From the NCBI GenBank assembly GCA_900551655.1, contig URWM01000027.1, forward strand, positions 1-11,692: a DNA stretch of 11,692 bases, read 5' to 3'. Below are positions 6,869-11,692 of the stretch, piece after piece. Within the stretch, counting starts at the first letter, position 1. Each line of letters starts with the position of its first letter. The notes beneath the pieces are model-generated. The model was not told the DNA's origin. It saw nothing but the letters and a program-made list of their open reading frames with translations, and ran no database searches. Both the position numbers and the translations under genes were made by a program. The DNA comes from an uncultured Collinsella sp. GTDB lineage: Bacteria; Actinomycetota; Coriobacteriia; Coriobacteriales; Coriobacteriaceae.

Positions 6869-7930
6869 CTATTCAATCATGCCGCGCTCGAGCGTGCCGA
6901 GCGCCGCGCGGGCGTCCCATGCTGCAATACGCTTCTCGGTCTTCCACGTTTGGAAGAACCAGCCAGCCGCCGGCGCAAACGATGCCAGCTGGTTGGCGAT
7001 AAACACGCGCTCGTAGGCATTGCGGCCCTCGGGCGTAACCGACGAGTTGGCAAAAATCGCCGCACCCGACCATTCACCAACCAAAACGGGGAATCCGGTC
7101 GAGATTGCCTCCTTGAGCTCACGCTTGTTGCGCGAAATCGCCGTTGTCAGGCCGCGGGGGCTCGTGATGTCGAGCGCATACTCGTCGCGGTAATGGTACA
7201 GGTGAAGGTCCATGTAGACGTTCTTGTACTTGGCACCGCGCATAAAGTGCTTCCACTCGCCAGGGTGTCCCGAAGAGGAAAAGACGACAATCTTGTCCTC
7301 GGGCATATACGAACGAACGAGCTCGTACGCATCACGATAGAAGTTGCGCAGGTAGTGCGCCGGAATACCGTCTGTCATGGTAAAGAGGCTCTTGCGTACG
7401 CTCATCTGCGGCGTATCCAACAGCTCGATGCCCAGCAGGCTCTCGGCCTCGCCGTAGCGATCGGCCAGGCGCTCGAGCACATCGAGCGCAACGTGACGGC
7501 CATTGGTGGACGAATGCCACTCAGCGACGACTTCCGGCGTCGTGGGCGAATCGTTGGAATCGCCCTGACCGCCGGGTACCGTCGCCAGATCGAGCAGCAC
7601 GCGGATGTTGTACTTGGCGGCCCACTCAATAGCACGGTCGATATAATCGACGACCGAGATGTAGGAAGCGTCGGACTCCTGCGAGCCAAAGGCATACCAC
7701 GGCACCGGCAGGCGCACGGCGTTGAGACCGATCTGCGCCATACGACGAAAATCGTCCTCGCTCACAAACGTCTCGTAATGGCGACGCATGCGCTCGTTAT
7801 AGGCAGCGGTGCCCATAGCCTCCTGCAGCTCGGCTGCATTGGATGCTCCGGTCGCTGCATAGAGCGACGGGGTCACCCAGGGCTCGGGAATAAACCAGCC
7901 AGAGAGATTAACGCCGAGAATCCTCTCCAT
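6869..7930 (-). CDS. GH5-like (exo-beta-1,3-glucanase-type) protein with altered active site
   Basis: This 353-residue protein has no signal peptide and resembles the exo-beta-1,3-glucanase branch of glycoside hydrolase family 5. Recognisable family stretches are GVNLSGWFIPEPWVTPSL (6-23), HYETFVSEDDF (51-61), GLNAVRLPVPWYAFG (68-82), GIELL (167-171), VGEWSGA (284-290, with the expected nucleophile E286) and GWFFQTWKTEKR (323-334). Two catalytic-site motifs are changed. The usual NEP with the acid/base Glu reads DTP (172-174), and the usual DLHGAPG reads DLATVPG (114-120), losing the active-site His. It may be an inactive or repurposed carbohydrate-binding homologue, or may act by substrate-assisted chemistry; its substrate is unknown. 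The start ATG at 7930 has GAAGGGGG at good distance. The frame stays open upstream, but that stretch runs into non-coding repeats. It sits 6 bp before rsmI. Confidence 0.82.
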   Translation of the reverse strand: MERILGVNLSGWFIPEPWVTPSLYAATGASNAAELQEAMGTAAYNERMRRHYETFVSEDDFRRMAQIGLNAVRLPVPWYAFGSQESDASYISVVDYIDRAIEWAAKYNIRVLLDLATVPGGQGDSNDSPTTPEVVAEWHSSTNGRHVALDVLERLADRYGEAESLLGIELLDTPQMSVRKSLFTMTDGIPAHYLRNFYRDAYELVRSYMPEDKIVVFSSSGHPGEWKHFMRGAKYKNVYMDLHLYHYRDEYALDITSPRGLTTAISRNKRELKEAISTGFPVLVGEWSGAAIFANSSVTPEGRNAYERVFIANQLASFAPAAGWFFQTWKTEKRIAAWDARAALGTLERGMIE

Positions 7931-7995
7931 CACGGCCCCCTTCGAATCGCGCAGGCCGAACCTGCATCGTATTGCATAGGAAAAGTATCGTTTTG

Positions 7996-8032
7996 AGTAT
8001 ACCCGCGCGTGCGGACAGACGACCGAACGGTC
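7996..8032 (-). promoter_or_regulatory. candidate promoter with palindromic operator for the GH5-like/rsmI genes
   Basis: On the minus strand TATACT (7996-8001) is a good -10 box, about 65 bp before the start codon. At the expected -35 position there is no TTGACA. Instead a 12-bp palindrome, GACCGAACGGTC (8021-8032), overlaps it, which would suit an activator- or repressor-controlled promoter. This is inferred from pattern only. Confidence 0.4.
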
Positions 8033-8119
8033 TGTAAAGTGGCGCAAAAGCGGGAGGAATATCTGGGCGGGCCCGAGATGGCGCGCCGAGATGTACATAT
8101 GCGCCGGAAGTAGGCGGCC

Positions 8120-8350
8120 GGAAAGCGCATCCCGTTTTTCGCAAAAGACTGGGATGCATTTTCCGTTCGAGGCCTCAATCGGAAAATGCATCCCGTTCTG
8201 AGCGCGGGATCTGGGACGCAGTTTCCGCCAAAGGCCGAAAAAGGAGAGCACGTCCCATTCTGACGCCGGATTCCGAGTCGTGCTTTCCCAAGCGGCCTCA
8301 AAGCGGAAAACGCATCCCACTCTGAAGCCAAATTCCGGGACGCAATTTCC
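8120..8350. repeat. four tandem ~62-bp units, each an imperfect palindrome
   Basis: Units begin at 8120, 8181, 8243 and 8305. Each has a left arm close to GGAAAnYGCRTCCC and a matching inverted right arm, at 8151-8164, 8213-8226, 8275-8288 and 8337-8350. The arm spacers are 17-18 bp within units and 16 bp between units. Inter-unit spacers often contain GGCC. The eight arms therefore start about every 31 bp in alternating orientation. The unit length is not a multiple of three and the palindromes constrain both strands, so the block is not coding. It lies between the tRNA-Phe region and the GH5-like gene. Confidence 0.85.
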
Positions 8351-8362
8351 GCAGAGTCCTCG

Positions 8363-8430
8363 ATAAAAGAAAAGGACCCCTTTGCAGAGGTCCTAGTCAA
8401 TTCAAGGTGGCGGGGAAGGGAATCGCGCCC
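8363..8430. repeat. direct repeat copy 1: terminator plus tRNA-Phe 3' end
   Basis: This stretch matches 8549-8616 without gaps at an offset of 186 bp, with 62 of 68 bases identical. It contains the terminator hairpin and the acceptor and T-stem strand of tRNA-Phe (8409-8425). The match decays within the T-loop, so only the last ~17 bases of the tRNA are represented. Confidence 0.85.
8364..8394 (-). terminator. second copy of the tRNA-Phe terminator
   Basis: On the minus strand AGGACC (8389-8394) pairs with GGTCCT (8373-8378) around a 10-nt loop region, followed by TTTTCTTTTAT. It is the duplicated counterpart of the hairpin at 8559-8580. Confidence 0.75.
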
Positions 8431-8548
8431 GCGCTCCGCGCGTGCGGACCGCTGCGGCGCTTCCGCGCCTTGCGAGCTCCGCTGGCAAACGCTATCGCGT
8501 TTACTCAGCTCCGCGCCCTCACGGGGTTCGATTCCGTGCGAGGGCTAC
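8431..8548 (+). pseudogene. tRNA-like degenerate element B between the direct repeats
   Basis: This GC-rich 118-bp segment has no coding potential that I can support. Its plus strand ends in a T-arm-like hairpin: CACGG (8520-8524) pairs with CCGTG (8534-8538) around GGTTCGATT, enclosed by GCCCTC/GAGGGC. The T-arm is one base short of a normal tRNA. It is preceded by a hairpin AAACGC (8487-8492)/GCGTTT (8497-8502). The order hairpin, GCTC-rich linker, T-arm, acceptor-like tail, then the tRNA terminator on the other strand is the same as in 2179-2293. Confidence 0.5.
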
Positions 8549-8593
8549 ATAAAAGAAAAGGACCCCGTTGCAGAGGTCCTTATCAAGTCAAGG

Positions 8594-8616
<23 letters not shown>
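8549..8616. repeat. direct repeat copy 2: terminator plus tRNA-Phe 3' end
   Basis: This is the intact-tRNA side of the 68-bp direct repeat (partner 8363-8430). It covers the tRNA-Phe terminator, the 13-bp linker and the 3' acceptor/T-arm strand of the tRNA. Repeats of a tRNA 3' end in this configuration are typical of attachment sites of integrative elements. Confidence 0.85.
8550..8580 (-). terminator. Rho-independent terminator of tRNA-Phe
   Basis: On the minus strand AGGACC (8575-8580) pairs with GGTCCT (8559-8564), followed by a T-rich tail (TTTTCTTTTAT). It begins about 13 bp after the tRNA 3' end. Confidence 0.8.
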
Positions 8617-8666
<50 letters not shown>

Positions 8667-8698
8667 ATTTGAGGTGTGCCTTGTTTCAAGGCTTGATT

Positions 8699-8726
8699 AG
8701 TATAACCAAGGACGCGCTCCGGTCAA
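8699..8726 (-). promoter_or_regulatory. promoter of tRNA-Phe
   Basis: On the minus strand TTGACC (8721-8726) and TATACT (8699-8704) are 16 bp apart. An A/T tract (about 8734-8749) just upstream resembles an UP element. The -10 lies 33 bp before the mature tRNA, so a short 5' leader is removed by RNase P. The rest of the 135-bp gap to the antitoxin stop shows no clear terminator. Confidence 0.75.
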
Positions 8727-8801
8727 CCGAGAATTTTAAAAAAGTTTTTGAGCGCGACATCGGCCACGACCTCGATCCTATAGAACGGCACGTCAGAAGC
8801 A

Positions 8802-9089
8802 TCAACCGGCAGCAAGAAGTTTTTCACTCAGGGCCGCACGGGCAAACTCACTTGGCGTCATCCCCTCGGCAGCCGCCCGTCGACGAATAGCTTCCTTCAT
8901 TCCCAGAGGAATCTTGACCGATAGCGTTGCCGTTCCCTCACCTGAGAGTGAAGGCCGTCCATGCACGATTCCGCCAACGGTGTGTTCGCCATCCGGAAAC
9001 TCTCCGCGCTCGTACGACTCACACCACGCGTCAATCATTTCATCCGTTACAACCTGACCACTAGCGGTCGTATATGTCTCGCCCATCAT
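8802..9089 (-). CDS. ribbon-helix-helix antitoxin of a type II toxin-antitoxin pair
   Basis: This is a 95-residue acidic-to-basic protein. The N-terminal half contains VTDEMIDAWCESYERGEFPDG (14-34), a motif I associate with small antitoxins paired with toxins of the neighbouring type in Actinomycetota. The C-terminal part (about 55-93: TLSVKIPLGMKEAIRRR, then EGMTPSEFARAALSEKL) has the strand-helix-helix layout of ribbon-helix-helix DNA-binding proteins, expected to dimerise and repress the operon. Its start at 9089 overlaps the toxin stop in an ATGA junction; AAGGGG lies just upstream. A second ATG follows immediately. The antitoxin is the second gene, the reverse of the usual order. The role is inferred from family resemblance and context. 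Confidence 0.75.
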   Translation of the reverse strand: MMGETYTTASGQVVTDEMIDAWCESYERGEFPDGEHTVGGIVHGRPSLSGEGTATLSVKIPLGMKEAIRRRAAAEGMTPSEFARAALSEKLLAAG

Positions 9090-9352
9090 CGACCCCTTTG
9101 CCGAGCTCGCTCGATCTCTTGCCAGAATTTCTTCTGAACCGGAGACAAGGCATGAATAATGAGCCATCCACGAATAAGTTCGACCGCAACGAGCTCCACA
9201 CTCCGTCCGTCCGGAAGCCATCCAATCGCAAGCCATCTCGGCGGCTCGTCTTCCGACTCGCGACGAATGCACTCGGTAACCGCAAGCCAAGCGCTAAGCA
9301 CCTGCTTTTCCGTCAGGTGCTTTTTGGCGTTGGGATGAATCTCGACATCCAT
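9086..9352 (-). CDS. putative toxin of a type II toxin-antitoxin pair (BrnT-like/small RelE-fold type)
   Basis: This is an 88-residue basic protein beginning MDVEIHPNAKKHLTEKQV. It contains the pattern EDEPPRWLAIGWLPDGRSVELVAV (35-58) followed by WLIIHALSPVQKKFW (63-77). The layout of an N-terminal helix, a beta-sheet with a charged 'GRxxELV' strand, and an 'IHA' strand before a final helix resembles small actinobacterial toxins related to BrnT/RelE-fold RNases. The ATG at 9352 is chosen because GGGGGAGGAA sits just upstream; an in-frame ATG 32 codons earlier has no such site and would enter the DUF192 gene. It is first in a two-gene operon, with a palindrome about 26 bp before the start. The activity is not demonstrated, and the family call is moderate. 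Confidence 0.7.
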   Translation of the reverse strand: MDVEIHPNAKKHLTEKQVLSAWLAVTECIRRESEDEPPRWLAIGWLPDGRSVELVAVELIRGWLIIHALSPVQKKFWQEIERARQRGR

Positions 9353-9377
9353 GCATTTCCTCCCCCATCTTACCCAA

Positions 9378-9392
9378 TTTCGTATGACGAAA
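9378..9392 (-). promoter_or_regulatory. candidate operator of the toxin-antitoxin operon
   Basis: A perfect palindrome with 6-bp arms and a 3-bp centre (minus strand TTTCGT-CAT-ACGAAA) lies between a weak -35-like TGGACT and a -10-like TAAGAT, upstream of the toxin ribosome binding site. This is the position expected for autoregulation by the ribbon-helix-helix antitoxin. Confidence 0.5.
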
Positions 9393-9410
9393 GTCCACTG
9401 TCGCCAATTC

Positions 9411-9770
9411 TTAAGCCGGCACGCGTTGGAGAGCAGGAGTCGAAACAATGATTGAAGGACGCTCTAGTACGGCCCAGGCGCCGAGGCAGGAGCACATGCG
9501 CCAAGGACGAACGTTTTCGTAGCGCGCGAGGATATTGCCGTCACGATCGATGAAGGCGATGTCGATGGGATAGGCCATAAAACAGGTATGAACCGAGGAG
9601 CAGCGCGGAAACGCCATGACGAGCGGCAGTCCGCTGGCAGCAATCGGCTGCCGTCCCAACATGCCGCGCAGACGCACGGCAAACGACTCCGCCACCACAA
9701 ACTCGGCCGGCGTCCAGCCCAGCCTGTTGAGCGCCCGCGCGTAGGCGATATAGGACGAGACCGCGGTCAC
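9411..9770 (-). CDS. DUF192 family protein at the end of a Tad-type locus
   Basis: This protein of about 119 residues matches the DUF192 pattern: FAVRLRGMLGR, a GLPLVMAFPRCSSVHTCFM segment, YPIDIAFIDRDGNILARY, and a VLERP-type ending block. DUF192 proteins are small beta-rich extracytoplasmic or membrane-associated proteins of unknown function, often found near Tad/Flp pilus genes. I favour GTG at 9770, which overlaps the TadE-like stop in a GTGA junction and follows GGGGGTGG. An ATG at 9791 in the same frame is the alternative and has no good ribosome binding site. There is no obvious signal peptide from either start. It is the last gene of its operon; 58 bp separate its stop from the toxin start, and no terminator is visible there. 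Confidence 0.8.
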   Translation of the reverse strand: MTAVSSYIAYARALNRLGWTPAEFVVAESFAVRLRGMLGRQPIAASGLPLVMAFPRCSSVHTCFMAYPIDIAFIDRDGNILARYENVRPWRMCSCLGAWAVLERPSIIVSTPALQRVPA

Positions 9771-10243
9771 ATGACCACCCCCGGACGCCATGGGTCGACC
9801 GTCACCGCGCGTTCATGCGTGAGCACGGCCGGCGCCCCCAGGGAAACGCCGGCGATGCTCAGCGAACTCGGCCACGGCTCGTAGTGCATGGTGCAGGTAT
9901 AGGTTCTAAACGTACCGGAAAGAGAGAGCAGGCCACCATCCGATACCGCCGTACCCTGCTCGCTCGAGACCTCGACCTGCAGGTCATATCCCTCCATGGC
10001 ATCCTGAATCTGAGTCTGAATGGTCGCGGAAGCGTCAATAGAGCTCTCGTCGCCCTCCCCACTCGGCGCCACAGTGTGCGTCAGCACGATGTCGGGTACT
10101 ACGCGGTCGAAGCGCGCGACCGCGCCGGCAAAGATCATGACGTTGTACACGATAAGAGCCAGCACGAGCAGGACAGGCGTGACCATGGCCATCTCGACCG
10201 TCGCCTGGGCACGCTCCTCGCGCAAGCCCGTGCGGATGTCCAT
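9767..10243 (-). CDS. TadE-like pseudopilin
   Basis: This 158-residue protein has a short basic N-terminus (MDIRTGLREERAQ), then ATVEMAMVTPVLLVLALIVY, the glutamate-containing hydrophobic helix typical of TadE/TadG-like proteins. The rest is a hydrophilic, presumably extracytoplasmic domain of about 115 residues. TadE-like pseudopilins are processed by a prepilin peptidase and help to assemble or position Flp/Tad pili; the substrate peptidase is not in this window. The start ATG at 10243 overlaps the stop of the upstream gene in TAATG, which indicates translational coupling. I rejected a longer upstream frame because it would overlap that gene by more than 140 bp. It overlaps the DUF192 gene downstream. 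Confidence 0.82.
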   Translation of the reverse strand: MDIRTGLREERAQATVEMAMVTPVLLVLALIVYNVMIFAGAVARFDRVVPDIVLTHTVAPSGEGDESSIDASATIQTQIQDAMEGYDLQVEVSSEQGTAVSDGGLLSLSGTFRTYTCTMHYEPWPSSLSIAGVSLGAPAVLTHERAVTVDPWRPGVVM

Positions 10244-11640
10244 TACGAACCACCGCCAAAAGCCCCCACCAGCGTGGCAACATCGACGGTAAGGGGAATG
10301 GAACCGCCGCCGGGCAGCGGGATCTCCGCAAGCGTGAACACCGCGCCGCTGATGGTGCGCTCGACGTGATATTCCAAGGCCTCGCAAAGTGCCTTGGGGT
10401 CGGTTACGCCCAAGGGGATTTTTCGCAGGGTATCTTGAGCTTTGGAAATGCCTGCGATATCGGACCCCGGGCTTTTAATGACGTTGGCGGTATCGGTCAG
10501 CACCGGTTTTCGCAGACGCAAATCGCACGGTTCGAGTCCCAGCGCCGCCACGGAGGACGAGACGGTGTCACCGAGCCAGGACGCGATGGAGCCCAACGCG
10601 CCGCTACTCCCTCCCAAGCCACCGATCAGCTCTCCCATAAGCTCGTCGGCCGCACCCTGGATGTCTCCGTACCCCACAAGTAGGCGACCCCAAACATCCA
10701 TAACGCCGTCGAGCACGCCGGCAACGCCGCCCGAACGCTCCTCCAGCGTCGAGAAAAACCGCGAGAGAACGTTATTTTGTGCCGTCGCATCGTCGGGCGC
10801 CAGCACTGCAGCAGAAATTGCACCACGATCGCCAAGCTCAACTGCCGTGTTAAACGAAGAGTTGAGCTCGTCGGGACTCGTGACATCGCCCGAGACCGCA
10901 AAGGCGACCACGCCGTTGCGACCGGGCGGGGCGATGCGCGGACGCTCACCGGATAGTTCTTTGATGGCGGTGTCGAACGCATTGCCCGCACGGTCGGCTT
11001 CGTCCTCGGTCTGACGCTCGAGCTCAAGCTCCTTGTTGCGACAGTCGACGTAGTCCTCCAGGGCGTCTTTAAACTTGTCAAAGTGATACTCGAAGCCGTT
11101 TTCGATAGAGGTTGAAGGCGCCGCAACAGCACCAAGCGACGAAACGCCAAAATGGCATTTGCTGCATTTATCCTGCCCGTCGTAATCGGCAACCGAAGCA
11201 AATCCGCTCGGCGTTCCTTTCTTATAGTTAGGGCAGGTCGTTCCGTAATGCAGATACGCCTTGCCATCGTTCACGCTCGTCGGCCACACCGCATCGGTGT
11301 AGAGCTCGGTCGCCCGAACCTCATCAGAGTTGCGCGGCAGCAGCGGAATATAGGAGGAAACCCTGTCTCCGTTCTCGGTTATATATGCCCGATCGACCTC
11401 CGCGCTCGCATAGGTATAAAACGCCTTACGCGCCGCAGACTCGGCCTTCATCTCGACACTCGAGCCTTGGGGCTTCTCATTTGTCAGACGCCAATGGTAG
11501 TAGTCCTTCGCGCGATCAAGGGCAACTTGAGGCTCCCACGTAACGCTCGATGAGTAATGCGGATTTTGAACACCGGAGAGATCCGTTAGGCTTTTTGCGC
11601 GCTCCCACATACACGAACAGCTGCCGACCGAACCTTTATC
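10243..11640 (-). CDS. large Tad-locus extracytoplasmic protein, N-terminus missing (contig end)
   Basis: The last 465 residues are present; the N-terminus is lost at the adapter junction at 11640. I do not recognise a named family with certainty. The N-terminal third is Tyr/Trp-rich and polar. Around residues 129-163 there is YLHYGTTCPNYKKG and later DKCSKCHFG. His131, Cys136, Cys159 and Cys162 resemble the small cysteine motif (H-x4-C ... C-x2-C) seen at the ends of some surface proteins, possibly a metal site. A charged helical segment follows (about 185-225). The C-terminal half is Gly/Ala/Ser/Leu-rich with amphipathic helices and ends in AFGGGS. It is joined to the TadE-like gene by TAATG, so it is probably a pilus-associated or secreted structural component (TadG-like in position). 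Confidence 0.65.
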   Translation of the reverse strand, partial: DKGSVGSCSCMWERAKSLTDLSGVQNPHYSSSVTWEPQVALDRAKDYYHWRLTNEKPQGSSVEMKAESAARKAFYTYASAEVDRAYITENGDRVSSYIPLLPRNSDEVRATELYTDAVWPTSVNDGKAYLHYGTTCPNYKKGTPSGFASVADYDGQDKCSKCHFGVSSLGAVAAPSTSIENGFEYHFDKFKDALEDYVDCRNKELELERQTEDEADRAGNAFDTAIKELSGERPRIAPPGRNGVVAFAVSGDVTSPDELNSSFNTAVELGDRGAISAAVLAPDDATAQNNVLSRFFSTLEERSGGVAGVLDGVMDVWGRLLVGYGDIQGAADELMGELIGGLGGSSGALGSIASWLGDTVSSSVAALGLEPCDLRLRKPVLTDTANVIKSPGSDIAGISKAQDTLRKIPLGVTDPKALCEALEYHVERTISGAVFTLAEIPLPGGGSIPLTVDVATLVGAFGGGS

Positions 11641-11692
11641 CTGTCTCTTATACACATCTGACGCTGCCGACGAAGGCTTAGGTGGAGATCTC
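11641..11692. other. Nextera (Tn5) adapter and index remnant, right end
   Basis: The Tn5 mosaic end (11641-11659) is followed by the read-1 adapter GACGCTGCCGACGA (11660-11673), then eight bases AGGCTTAG at the i5 index position, and GTGGAGATCTC, which is the P5 flow-cell sequence with one mismatch. This is library DNA and not genomic. Confidence 0.97.

Noticed and set aside
7931..8320. N-terminal extension of the GH5-like protein by 130 codons
   Set aside because: The extension crosses the palindromic repeat array, whose 61-62 bp period shifts frame between units, and the family's conserved start and a good ribosome binding site are at 7930.
8120..8350. CRISPR array
   Set aside because: Repeats are degenerate palindromes, the intervening segments resemble one another instead of being unique, and no cas gene is present.
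8431..8548. A functional tRNA gene on the plus strand
   Set aside because: Only a T-arm-like hairpin with an abnormal length is present. No D-arm or anticodon arm can be folded upstream.
9353..9410. A terminator between the DUF192 gene and the toxin
   Set aside because: The only hairpin (TTTCGT/ACGAAA) is short, lacks a T-run, and fits better as an operator of the toxin-antitoxin operon.
11150..11168. CXXCH haem c-binding motif (CSKCH) in the large Tad-locus protein
   Set aside because: There is only one such motif and no cytochrome context. A partner His/Cys (H131, C136) makes a metal-type motif more likely.

Overview
This is a short metagenome-type contig whose genomic part runs from base 31 to 11640. 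Both ends are Illumina Nextera adapter: the Tn5 mosaic end at 12-30 and 11641-11659, followed on the right by read-1 adapter and what looks like an i5 index. The two terminal genes are therefore cut by library fragmentation, and any protein read through the ends would be chimeric. The high-GC coding sequence, protein style and gene order suggest an Actinomycetota gut bacterium of the Coriobacteriia, probably Collinsella or a close relative. That assignment is from recognition only; no search was run.

All genes lie on the minus strand. Read in transcription order (high to low coordinates), the window starts with the distal end of a Tad/Flp-pilus type locus: a truncated large extracytoplasmic protein (10243-11640), a TadE-like pseudopilin (9767-10243) and a DUF192 protein (9411-9770). 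These are joined by TAATG and GTGA overlaps. Next is a compact toxin-antitoxin operon (toxin 9086-9352, ribbon-helix-helix antitoxin 8802-9089, ATGA overlap) with a palindrome in its promoter region. Then comes tRNA-Phe with a good promoter, a terminator, and an unusual non-coding block at 8120-8616. That block holds a second copy of the tRNA-Phe 3' end plus terminator, a degenerate tRNA-like element, and four tandem ~62-bp palindromic repeats.

A housekeeping cluster follows. A GH5-like protein (6869-7930) that has lost key catalytic residues sits directly upstream of rsmI (5984-6862) and metG (4313-5914), with a strong hairpin after metG. Next are rsmA/ksgA (3341-4201) overlapping a tatD-family nuclease (2434-3351), then tRNA-Leu(CAG) with its own promoter and terminator. 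rsmI, metG, tatD and rsmA are a recurring neighbourhood in Gram-positive genomes and serve translation: tRNA charging and 16S rRNA methylation.

Downstream of tRNA-Leu lie a second tRNA-like degenerate element (2179-2266) and a 219-bp AT-rich MITE-like element with 34-bp inverted ends (1909-2127). The last segment is an SPFH/band-7 membrane protein (893-1831), rlmH (416-886) and the 5' part of proC (31-342).

The most unusual material is non-coding: the MITE-like element, the palindromic array with ~31-bp arm spacing, and two tRNA-like elements of the same architecture, each placed just beyond the terminator of a real tRNA gene.
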